Part shown: piece by piece, positions 1 to 5,075 of the stretch
How the letters are laid out: each line of letters opens with the position of its first letter
Position numbering within the stretch: the first letter of the stretch is position 1
NCBI GenBank assembly: GCA_030535815.1
Contig: JAUNRD010000072.1
Coordinates: forward strand, 1-7,826
Reading direction: 5' to 3'
DNA: 7,826 bases
Source: Clostridia bacterium
GTDB taxonomy: Bacteria > Bacillota > Clostridia > CAKSNL01 > HGM11501
The notes under the pieces: generated by a model
Databases searched by the model: none
The model's input: the letters and a program-made list of their open reading frames with translations, nothing else
What the model was told of the DNA's origin: nothing
Program-made: the position numbers and the translations under genes

Positions 1-538
1 CAGAAATTGGAATGCCTAAAGGGTAAATCTTTTCTTCAGGAATATTTTTAAGGTGACATTGATATCCTAATAGTTCGCTGGGAACCACATATGCATCAAG
101 GGAGCTTTTCTGCCAATAGGGGTGTACCGTGAAATCGGTTATAATTCCAATGGAGGGAATGTCTCCGATTTTCTGTTGCTTTTTGGCATATGTAAGCATT
201 ATTGCGGGGAAAACATGAGTGCATATGATACAATCGGGAACAAAAGTATTTATATATTCTGAAACTTTCTTATACACAAGCTTCTGGGTCTCTTTGGTAA
301 TACCTGAGCCTACGCCGCGCTCATCAGCCATACGATAAAAAGTGCCGAAAAGCTCAGGCATATGTTTGGTGGAAAAGAGATAGCCTTTATCTATTGTTTC
401 GCCCAAAGGTGACAGGGCATATTTATATACATCAAGAGTTTCTGCGGTATGCCCTTTTTTTATAAGCGCATCAGATAAGGCTTTTGCACATTTGTGATGT
501 CCCTGGCCTGCGGTGACAGATAAAATTAAGAATTTCAT
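1..538 (-). CDS. Glycolipid glycosyltransferase, MGDG synthase / UgtP-like (N-terminal part, cut by window edge)
   Basis: The 179 visible codons begin MKFLILSVTAGQGHHKCAKA and run off the left edge without a stop. The N-terminus carries the GxGHH loop (residues 11-15) of the MGDG-synthase domain. A TDFTVHPYW segment (about 134-142) and an LGIPI segment (about 174-178) also resemble this family. Family members (GT28-type; plant MGDG synthase, Bacillus UgtP) transfer galactose or glucose from a UDP-sugar to diacylglycerol at the inner membrane face, making glycolipids and lipoteichoic-acid anchors. The GxGH loop belongs to the acceptor-side N-domain. The donor-binding C-domain lies outside the window, so the sugar and product cannot be assigned. 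The start is ATG at 538-536, preceded by AGAAAGG (555-549) with a somewhat long 10-nt spacer. The gene is transcribed away from the micropeptide unit across a 130-bp spacer. A TGACATAAT extended -10-like sequence (minus, about 609-601) is a weak promoter candidate. The superfamily is secure; the exact function is not. Confidence 0.88.
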   Translation of the reverse strand, partial: MKFLILSVTAGQGHHKCAKALSDALIKKGHTAETLDVYKYALSPLGETIDKGYLFSTKHMPELFGTFYRMADERGVGSGITKETQKLVYKKVSEYINTFVPDCIICTHVFPAIMLTYAKKQQKIGDIPSIGIITDFTVHPYWQKSSLDAYVVPSELLGYQCHLKNIPEEKIYPLGIPIS

Positions 539-612
539 TATCAATTATCCTTTCTGAAACTTTAAATAAAAATACAGTAACCAAAAATTATTGTTTCACA
601 TATTATGTCATG

Positions 613-662
613 GGAGCTTAAAAAAGCTCCTTTAAGAGGAACGTCTCTTAAAGTGAAGGAGG
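613..662 (+). promoter_or_regulatory. Structured leader with two hairpins and a possible anti-Shine-Dalgarno pairing
   Basis: Two perfect inverted repeats lie back to back. Hairpin 1 pairs GGAGCTT (613-619) with AAGCTCC (624-630) around an AAAA loop. Hairpin 2 pairs TTTAAGAG (631-638) with CTCTTAAA (645-652). The ribosome binding site AAGGAGG (656-662) of the first micropeptide follows at once. CTCCTT (627-632) is the exact complement of AAGGAG (656-661) and includes most of the 3' arm of hairpin 1. An alternative fold could therefore hide the ribosome binding site, with the inner part of hairpin 2 (633-638 with 645-650) still nested inside. The complementarity is seen directly; a switching function is inference. 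No long U tract follows either hairpin, so neither is a standard terminator. The transcription start is not identified. Confidence 0.5.
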
Positions 663-668
663 ATTTTT

Positions 669-764
669 ATGTTTTGCACAAATAACAATAGCGGTTCCTG
701 GATTATTATAATCCTTATCATAATCCTTTTATCCGGCAGCGGCACCTTTGGCGGCTGTAACTGA
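669..764 (+). CDS. 31-residue hydrophobic membrane micropeptide (cysteine-poor paralogue)
   Basis: A short ORF starts at ATG 669 after a near-ideal ribosome binding site, AAGGAGG at 656-662 with a 6-nt spacer, and ends at TGA 762-764. The product begins MFCTNNNSGSW, continues with an uninterrupted Ile/Leu segment (residues 12-21) long enough to insert partly or fully in a membrane, and ends in a Gly/Ser-rich tail, GTFGGCN. It aligns with the peptide encoded at 853-990: both have MFxxNN, a small-residue pair, Trp-Ile-Ile, a hydrophobic run and a G-rich tail with GCN. Where the second peptide has cysteines, this one mostly has serine (SGS for CGC; LSGSG for CCCGG). This points to tandem duplication and divergence. 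The ribosome binding site and the paralogy support a real gene. Function is unknown. It could be a membrane-associated structural or regulatory peptide, and a hydrophobic toxin is a less supported option. Confidence 0.7.
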   Translation: MFCTNNNSGSWIIIILIIILLSGSGTFGGCN

Positions 765-775
765 TTTGTTTGGTT

Positions 776-798
776 CCTGCCCGCAAAATGCGGGCAGG
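776..798 (+). other. Strong GC-rich intercistronic stem-loop
   Basis: CCTGCCCGC (776-784) pairs perfectly with GCGGGCAGG (790-798) around the loop AAAAT, giving a 9-bp stem with 8 G-C pairs. It lies 11 nt after the stop codon of the first micropeptide and 54 nt before the start of the second. The plus-strand sequence after it (GTAATAAAAATC) has no run of T, and the minus-strand continuation has none either, so it is a poor rho-independent terminator in both directions. It could instead stabilise or mark a processing point in a two-gene mRNA, or cause partial termination that lowers expression of the second gene. These roles are inference. Confidence 0.65.
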
Positions 799-852
799 GT
801 AATAAAAATCTTTCCTGAAGCAATTGTTTCTTATTTTGAAAGGAGTTTATTT

Positions 853-990
853 ATGTTTGGTTCAAACAACTGCGGATGTCTCTGGATTATTGTTCTTATA
901 CTTATTTTCTGTTGCTGTGGTGGCAACACAGGTTGCAATACAGGCTCAAACAATAATACAGGCGACTGCAATTGCGGTTGCATCTGTTAA
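853..990 (+). CDS. 45-residue cysteine-rich membrane micropeptide
   Basis: The start chosen is ATG 853, preceded by GAAAGGAG (838-845) with a 7-nt spacer. An in-frame upstream ATG at 748 would overlap the first micropeptide gene and lacks such a site. The product has 10 cysteines in 45 residues: C7 and C9 before the membrane segment, C20-C22 directly after it, C28, and a C39-N-C-G-C-I-C45 tail. Trp11 to Phe19 forms a hydrophobic segment (WIIVLILIF). The tail contains three NTG units. The pattern of a polar Asn/Cys head, W-I-I plus aliphatic run, Cys triplet and Gly/Asn/Cys tail resembles small clostridial proteins annotated as chorion-class high-cysteine HCB proteins. That is recollection, not a database match. 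A cysteine cluster on this scale could bind metal or form disulfides, but no function is established. It is the second gene of a unit with the peptide at 669-764 and is followed by a terminator. Confidence 0.8.
   Translation: MFGSNNCGCLWIIVLILIFCCCGGNTGCNTGSNNNTGDCNCGCIC
925..963 (+). repeat. Three imperfect 9-nt repeats encoding Asn-Thr-Gly
   Basis: AACACAGGT (925-933), AATACAGGC (937-945) and AATACAGGC (955-963) lie in the same reading frame of the cysteine-rich micropeptide and each encodes Asn-Thr-Gly. The unit starts are 12 and 18 nt apart. The short low-complexity tail suggests growth by small in-frame duplications and would be expected to vary in length between strains. Confidence 0.6.
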
Positions 991-1004
991 AGAAAATAGG
1001 GGAG

Positions 1005-1035
1005 CAAGGCCGCTTTTGCGGTCTTGTTTTATTTT
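1005..1035 (+). terminator. Rho-independent terminator of the micropeptide unit
   Basis: CAAGGCCGC (1005-1013) pairs with GCGGTCTTG (1018-1026) around a TTTT loop. The stem is 9 bp with one G-T wobble. It is followed directly by TTTTATTTT (1027-1035). It sits 14 nt after the stop codon of the cysteine-rich peptide. Read on the minus strand, the same stem is followed by CTCCCCTATTTTC, with no immediate T run, so it should act mainly on plus-strand transcripts. Its T tract contains the stop codon of the convergent rdgB gene. Confidence 0.85.
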
Positions 1036-1619
1036 AAAACCCCGCGCATTTTAAGCTTGTCGCACAGTGCGAAAAGAGCGTTTGCTCTGTGGCTTATTTT
1101 ATTTTTTTCCTCTATTGTCAGCTCGGAAAAGGTTTTGCCCAGAGAGGGGACATAGAAAACGGGGTCATAGCCAAAGCCGCCGGTTCCTCTTTTTTCGTCG
1201 ATGATGATGCCGTGGCATTCTCCTTCAGCGATAACAATGTCATCTTCGGAAAAGGCAAGAGCAATTACGGATACAAATTTCGCATTTTTATTTTCTTTTT
1301 CCGAAAGCTCTGAGTGGAGCTTCCCGATTAATTCATCCTGAGTAGCGCCTTCGCCTGCCCAGCGTGCTGAATATATTCCGGGAGCGCCTGAAAGTGCTTC
1401 GACACAAAGGCCTGAATCATCTCCAATGGAGGGGGTTTTTGTTATTTTATAGGTTTCCAGAGCCTTTTTTACGGCATTTTCCGTAAAAGTGGTTCCGTCC
1501 TCCTCAACCTCAATTTCAAAACCGGCTTCCTTTAATGTCAGTACTTCAAAATCGGAACTTAAGAGGGCGGATAATTCTTTAACCTTGCCCTGGTTGTTTG
1601 TGGCCATGATAAGACGCAT
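1029..1619 (-). CDS. rdgB: XTP/dITP pyrophosphatase (RdgB/HAM1 family)
   Basis: This enzyme hydrolyses non-canonical purine nucleotides (XTP, dITP, ITP) to the monophosphate plus pyrophosphate in the cytoplasm, keeping deaminated bases out of DNA and RNA. The 196-residue product has the normal family length. Its motifs are TNNQGKVKE (7-15, substrate phosphate contact), DGTTFTENA (41-49), GDDSGLCVEAL (66-76, with the likely catalytic Asp in DDSG), GAPGIYSARWAG (78-89), GTGGFGYDPVF (145-155) and SHRANAL (176-182). Met1 is preferred over Met5 because GAAAGGG (1634-1628) lies 8 nt upstream of Met1. That site begins right after the rph stop codon, leaving 15 nt between the genes and indicating translation from one mRNA. 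The rph-rdgB order is common in Firmicutes. The gene converges on the micropeptide unit, and its TAA stop lies inside that unit's terminator T tract. No clear minus-strand terminator was seen. Confidence 0.97.
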   Translation of the reverse strand: MRLIMATNNQGKVKELSALLSSDFEVLTLKEAGFEIEVEEDGTTFTENAVKKALETYKITKTPSIGDDSGLCVEALSGAPGIYSARWAGEGATQDELIGKLHSELSEKENKNAKFVSVIALAFSEDDIVIAEGECHGIIIDEKRGTGGFGYDPVFYVPSLGKTFSELTIEEKNKISHRANALFALCDKLKMRGVLK

Positions 1620-1634
1620 AGAATCATCCCTTTC

Positions 1635-2372
1635 TTATTTCAGGAGAGCCAGCTCATTTTCTGTCATAACGGCTCTTTGTGCTTCAAAAAGCTTTCTTAT
1701 GGATGTTACGCCAAGCTCAAAAAGCGCATCAAGCTCAGCTTTTTTGTATGTACCGTGTTCTGCGGCGCCCTGAATTTCAACGATATTTTCGTCGCCGTCT
1801 AAAATTAAGTTCATATCAACATCGGCACGGCAGTCCTCTTCGTAACAGAGGTCGGTCATAATTTCGCCGCCTACCTTGCCGAGACTTACTGCGGCAATCT
1901 GGCTTTTTACGGGATTTTCAGTGATAAGTCCTTCTGCCATAAGCTTAGCTATTGCAATTACGGTTGCGACAAAAGCACCTGTGATAGACGCTGTTCTTGT
2001 TCCGCCGTCGGCCTGGATAACGTCGCAGTCAATCTGGATTGTGCGCTCGCCTAATTTGTCAAGATCAAAGCCGGCTCTTATGCATCGGCCTATAAGACGC
2101 TGGATTTCTGCGCTTCTTCCGTTCAGCTTAAGCTTCCCGATATCTCGGCTGTTACGCTCAGCTGTTGCAGAAGGAAGCATGGAATATTCTGCGGTAAGCC
2201 ATCCTGTGCCGGAGTCTTTTTTGAAAGGAGGCACCTTTTCGTCAACCGATGCGGTTACAATTACCTTGGTTTCTCCTGTTTCTATTAAAACGCTACCTTT
2301 AGCGTACTTTGTGAAATCTCTTGTGATTTTAATCGGTCTTGTTTCGTTTAAGTTACGTCCGTCTGTTCTCAT
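1635..2372 (-). CDS. rph: Ribonuclease PH
   Basis: RNase PH is a phosphate-dependent 3'-to-5' exoribonuclease that trims tRNA 3' ends, releasing nucleoside diphosphates, and works as a ring-shaped hexamer. The 245-residue product is full length. It opens MRTDGRNLNETRPI, the diagnostic start of the family. Other signatures are TGETKVIVTASV (32-43), GTGWLTAEYSMLPSAT (55-70), NGRSAEIQRLIGR (84-96, with Arg86 as the usual RNA/phosphate contact), CDVIQADGGTRTASI (116-130, phosphate-binding loop) and CRADVDMNLI (181-190, acidic metal-binding residues). AAGGAGG (2385-2379) precedes the ATG by 6 nt. It is the first gene of the rph-rdgB pair and is divergent from the Ca2+-ATPase gene. A TGATATACT extended -10 lies about 45 nt upstream of the start codon. 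No truncation or lost key residue is visible. Confidence 0.98.
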   Translation of the reverse strand: MRTDGRNLNETRPIKITRDFTKYAKGSVLIETGETKVIVTASVDEKVPPFKKDSGTGWLTAEYSMLPSATAERNSRDIGKLKLNGRSAEIQRLIGRCIRAGFDLDKLGERTIQIDCDVIQADGGTRTASITGAFVATVIAIAKLMAEGLITENPVKSQIAAVSLGKVGGEIMTDLCYEEDCRADVDMNLILDGDENIVEIQGAAEHGTYKKAELDALFELGVTSIRKLFEAQRAVMTENELALLK

Positions 2373-2410
2373 GATGAACCTCCTTGTTATATTTATGAAT
2401 ACAATTCAGG

Positions 2411-2470
2411 TATCATAAGTATATCATAAAACCTTAGAAAAGAAAAGCCTTTTTTGTTATCATAGTGATA
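2411..2470. repeat. TATCATAA direct repeats and a related palindrome between rph and the Ca2+-ATPase
   Basis: TATCATAA occurs at 2411-2418 and again at 2422-2429, so the starts are 11 bp apart, about one helical turn. A related TATCATAG (2458-2465) is the left part of a 13-bp palindrome, TATCA-TAG-TGATA (2458-2470). The direct repeats flank and overlap the proposed rph -10. They could be binding sites for a regulator shared by the divergent genes, but the region is AT-rich and chance is a serious alternative. Confidence 0.35.
2418..2446 (-). promoter_or_regulatory. Putative rph-rdgB promoter (extended -10)
   Basis: On the minus strand TGATATACT (2426-2418) matches an extended -10 (TG-n-TATAAT, five of six in the hexamer). 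A TTTTCT (2446-2441) sits 17 bp upstream and matches only three of six bases of the -35 consensus, which an extended -10 can compensate. The predicted start near 2411 gives a leader of about 38 nt before the rph ATG. No convincing plus-strand promoter for the ATPase was found in the same region; TATTAT at 2483-2488 lacks a -35. Confidence 0.45.
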
Positions 2471-2512
2471 CTTTTTTGTGAATATTATGTGAAGAAAGGG
2501 GATGATTTTTTG

Positions 2513-5038
2513 ATGTACCACAGTATGAATAAAGATGAAGTATTAAAGGCTCTTTCCTCGGATTTTTCAGGGCTCACGGATGATGAGGGAGAAGAGAAGC
2601 TTTCCTCTTGCGGGAAAAATATAATAACCGGAAAAAAGAAAAAAGGAATAATAAGAAGATTTATCGCTCAGTTTGCTGACTTTTCTATATTGGCACTGAT
2701 TATTGCTTCGGCACTGTCTTATGGGGCTTCTTTGATGGGAGGAGAAAATGACTTTACGGAGCCTTTGATAATCCTTGCAATAGTTATAGTAAATGCAGTA
2801 ATAGGAATAGTGCAGGAAAGTCGTGCCGATGCTGCAATAGATGCACTTAAAAGTATGATTGTGCAAAAATGCACAGTATTGAGAGGCGGAGTGAAAAAGG
2901 AGATGGATTCTGCGCTTCTTGTACCCGGAGACATAATATATCTCAAGGCGGGAGATAAAGTTCCTGCCGACGCCAGAATACTTTCATCGGCCTCTCTTTA
3001 TTCCGACGAATCAGCACTTACCGGAGAATCGCTGCCCGTTGAAAAATCCGATTGTGTATTACGTAATGATACTCCGGTATCTGAGCGGACAAACTGCCTT
3101 TATTCCTCAAGCCTGATAACAGCGGGACACGCAGTATGTGTGGTAACTGAGACAGGAATGAATACGGCGGTGGGACGTCTTGCCGGAATGATCAGCGAGG
3201 AAAAGGAGGTAAAGACACCGCTTTCGTTAAAGCTTGCCAGAACAGGAAAGGTTATGGCTGTTTCAGCTCTTTTGTGCTGTATACTTCTTTTCTTTGTAGG
3301 AGTACTGAAAAAATACGATCCCCTTTTTATGTTTATGACGGCGGTATCTCTGGCTGTGGCTGCAATCCCTGAGGGCCTATCTGCAATAGTGACTGTTATG
3401 CTTGCACTTTCGGTTTCAAAAATGGCAAAAAAGAAGGCGGTTGTAAGAAATCTTTCAGCGGTTGAGACACTGGGAAGCGCAACGTGTATATGCTCGGACA
3501 AAACGGGAACATTAACGGAGAACAGGATGACTGTAAAAGAGGTATCGGGAGACAGAGAATGTGTTTTGATGCTTATGGCGCTTTGTTCGGATGGTGTGGA
3601 AAATCCGACAGAAAAGGCAATAATCGAATCTTGCAAAGAGAATAAAACCGATCTTGATAAAAAATATGTAAGGATAGACGAAATCCCGTTTTCTTCAAGC
3701 CGAAAAAGAATGCTCACCGTGAACAAGCTTAATTCAGGTTATATGACACTGGTAAAGGGCGCATTTGACATTATTCTGCCTTTTTGCTCTTATGTTTATG
3801 AAAACGGCGGCAAGCGGAATCTTGCCCCCTGCGACAAGGAAAAACTAAGGGAATGCTGTGAAGATATGGCATCGCGCGGTATGAGGGTAATAGCCCTTGC
3901 GGCAAAGAAAACATCCGCGCCTGAAAAAAGCGAAAATAATCTTACATTCATTGGAATGGTGGCACTTTCTGACCCGTTGCGAAAAGAAGCCTACAGTGCA
4001 GTAAGGCTTTGCAGAAAGGCGGGTATAAGGGTTATTATGATTACCGGAGATCATAAGAGTACGGCAAAGGCCATTGCCGAAGAACTTTCCATTGCAAAGG
4101 GCGGGGTTTTGACCGGTGAAGAAATAGACCTTATGGACGACGGAGAGTTTATGCGCGCTGTTAATAAAGTGTCTGTCTTTGCAAGGGTGTTGCCGGAGCA
4201 TAAAGTAAGGATTGTGAAGGCGCTCAAAAGCCTTGGGCACATTGTGGCCATGACGGGAGACGGTGTCAACGATGCGCCTGCATTGTCTGCTGCAGATATC
4301 GGATGTGCTATGGGAAAAGGCGGGACGGAGGTTGCCAGATCGGCTTCTGATATGGTGCTTACCGATGATAACTTTGCCACAATAGTTACGGCAGTTGCCG
4401 AGGGAAGAGTGCTTTTCGATAACATAAAGAACGCTATACATTTTCTGCTCTCGTCAAATATCGGTGAAGTATTTTTAATGATGGCGGGATTTTTCATGGG
4501 AAACGGAGCTATTCTTTATCCGGTGGAGCTTTTGTGGGTTAACCTTATAACAGATTCCCTTCCTGCTATTTCGCTGGGACTGGATAAGGGTGATAGAGAT
4601 ATAATGTTGCGCAAGCCTAAAAATCCCCAAAAGGGTTTCTTTTCTGACGGTCTGTTTATTAAAATTGTGCTGGAAGGGCTTCTGATAGGAGTAACCGCAT
4701 ATGCTGCATTTGTTTACGGAAATACAAGGGTCGGAGGAGGAGAAGCTCTCGGGCGCACAATGGCTTTTTGCACTTTAAGCATATCTCAGCTTATTCATGC
4801 GTTTTCTGTCAGAAGCGAGAGGAGTGTTTTTTCGACTGAAGTTCCCGGAAATAAATGGCTTAACATTTCTCTTATAGCAGGCGTTTTTCTCCAGTATATA
4901 TCCTGCAGTGCACCGTTTATGTGCAATATTTTTAAAACGGTAAGCCTCGATGTATCTTCTGCCTTTAAGGTTATGCTTTTTTCGCTGGTTCCTCTATTGG
5001 TGTCAGAGGTTTCAAAGTTGACAAAGAAGGGGATTTGA
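2513..5038 (+). CDS. P-type Ca2+-transporting ATPase (type II, PMR1/LMCA-like)
   Basis: This ATP-driven pump of the cytoplasmic membrane most likely exports Ca2+. The 841-residue product has, in order: a cation-ATPase N-terminal domain (about 1-45), M1 and M2 (about 57-76 and 82-101), the actuator loop TGES (170-173), PEGL in M4 (286-289), the phosphorylation motif DKTGT (Asp329), KGAF in the nucleotide domain (415-418), DPLR where DPPR is usual, MITGDH (Thr511) and TGDGVNDAPA (581-590), then M5-M10. Calcium ligand positions known from SERCA are present: Glu287 in M4, Asn649 and Glu652 in M5, and Asn677, Thr680 and Asp681 in M6. The M8 Glu position appears as Gln759 (SISQLIHAF), a common bacterial variant. 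The nucleotide domain is short. ATG 2513 is chosen for AAAGGGG (2495-2501), although the 11-nt spacer is long; TTG 2510 or ATG 2525 are possible. The gene stands alone in its orientation and has no terminator after it. Transport of Mn2+ or other ions is not excluded. Confidence 0.95.
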   Translation: MYHSMNKDEVLKALSSDFSGLTDDEGEEKLSSCGKNIITGKKKKGIIRRFIAQFADFSILALIIASALSYGASLMGGENDFTEPLIILAIVIVNAVIGIVQESRADAAIDALKSMIVQKCTVLRGGVKKEMDSALLVPGDIIYLKAGDKVPADARILSSASLYSDESALTGESLPVEKSDCVLRNDTPVSERTNCLYSSSLITAGHAVCVVTETGMNTAVGRLAGMISEEKEVKTPLSLKLARTGKVMAVSALLCCILLFFVGVLKKYDPLFMFMTAVSLAVAAIPEGLSAIVTVMLALSVSKMAKKKAVVRNLSAVETLGSATCICSDKTGTLTENRMTVKEVSGDRECVLMLMALCSDGVENPTEKAIIESCKENKTDLDKKYVRIDEIPFSSSRKRMLTVNKLNSGYMTLVKGAFDIILPFCSYVYENGGKRNLAPCDKEKLRECCEDMASRGMRVIALAAKKTSAPEKSENNLTFIGMVALSDPLRKEAYSAVRLCRKAGIRVIMITGDHKSTAKAIAEELSIAKGGVLTGEEIDLMDDGEFMRAVNKVSVFARVLPEHKVRIVKALKSLGHIVAMTGDGVNDAPALSAADIGCAMGKGGTEVARSASDMVLTDDNFATIVTAVAEGRVLFDNIKNAIHFLLSSNIGEVFLMMAGFFMGNGAILYPVELLWVNLITDSLPAISLGLDKGDRDIMLRKPKNPQKGFFSDGLFIKIVLEGLLIGVTAYAAFVYGNTRVGGGEALGRTMAFCTLSISQLIHAFSVRSERSVFSTEVPGNKWLNISLIAGVFLQYISCSAPFMCNIFKTVSLDVSSAFKVMLFSLVPLLVSEVSKLTKKGI

Positions 5039-5046
5039 TATATAAT
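5018..5046 (+). promoter_or_regulatory. Consensus sigma-A promoter of the manA operon
   Basis: TTGACA (5018-5023) and TATAAT (5041-5046) are both exact consensus hexamers separated by exactly 17 bp. The -35 and most of the spacer lie inside the last seven codons of the Ca2+-ATPase gene, and the -10 starts 3 bp after its stop. A start near 5053 would give a leader of about 23 nt before the manA ATG at 5076. This should be a strong, constitutive vegetative promoter, making manA and the genes after it independent of ATPase transcription. No operator-like repeat is apparent around it. Confidence 0.85.
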
Positions 5047-5063
5047 AAAATGATAATAAAAAT

Positions 5064-5071
5064 AAGGTGAT
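5064..5071 (+). promoter_or_regulatory. manA ribosome binding site (AAGGTGAT form)
   Basis: AAGGTGAT can pair with the 5' half of the 16S anti-Shine-Dalgarno sequence (AUCACCU) rather than its CCUCC core. It lies 4 nt before ATG 5076, which decides that start. In-frame GTG 5067 and ATG 5070 lie within the site itself and are unlikely to be used. Confidence 0.65.
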
Positions 5072-5075
5072 GCAA

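Noticed and set aside
599..606. CATATTAT as a sporulation sigma (SigE/SigK-type) -10 for the micropeptide unit
   Set aside because: It matches the -10 partly, but no fitting -35 was found at the right spacing, and the sequence is AT-rich. Sporulation control is therefore unsupported.
669..764. Type I toxin of a toxin-antitoxin pair
   Set aside because: Short and hydrophobic, but no antisense RNA promoter or terminator was seen over it. The cysteine-rich paralogue next to it fits a different family of small membrane proteins better.
748..990. An 80-codon ORF starting upstream of the cysteine-rich micropeptide
   Set aside because: Its extra N-terminus overlaps the first micropeptide gene and spans the GC-rich hairpin. 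The ATG at 853 has a strong ribosome binding site and gives a product that aligns with the first peptide from residue 1.
853..990. Modified peptide (RiPP) precursor because of the Cys-rich tail
   Set aside because: No radical SAM, cyclodehydratase, lanthionine synthetase, protease or transporter gene is present nearby. The membrane-type segment argues against a leader-core layout.
2465..2512. GTG start at 2465 extending the Ca2+-ATPase by 16 residues
   Set aside because: The added residues do not resemble the family N-terminus, and no ribosome binding site precedes this GTG. The AAAGGGG site lies inside the extension and points to a start near 2513.
3100..4497. Long minus-strand ORFs opposite the Ca2+-ATPase gene
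   Set aside because: They lack recognisable domains and are antisense to a well-conserved protein with every catalytic motif in place. They are shadows of its codon usage.
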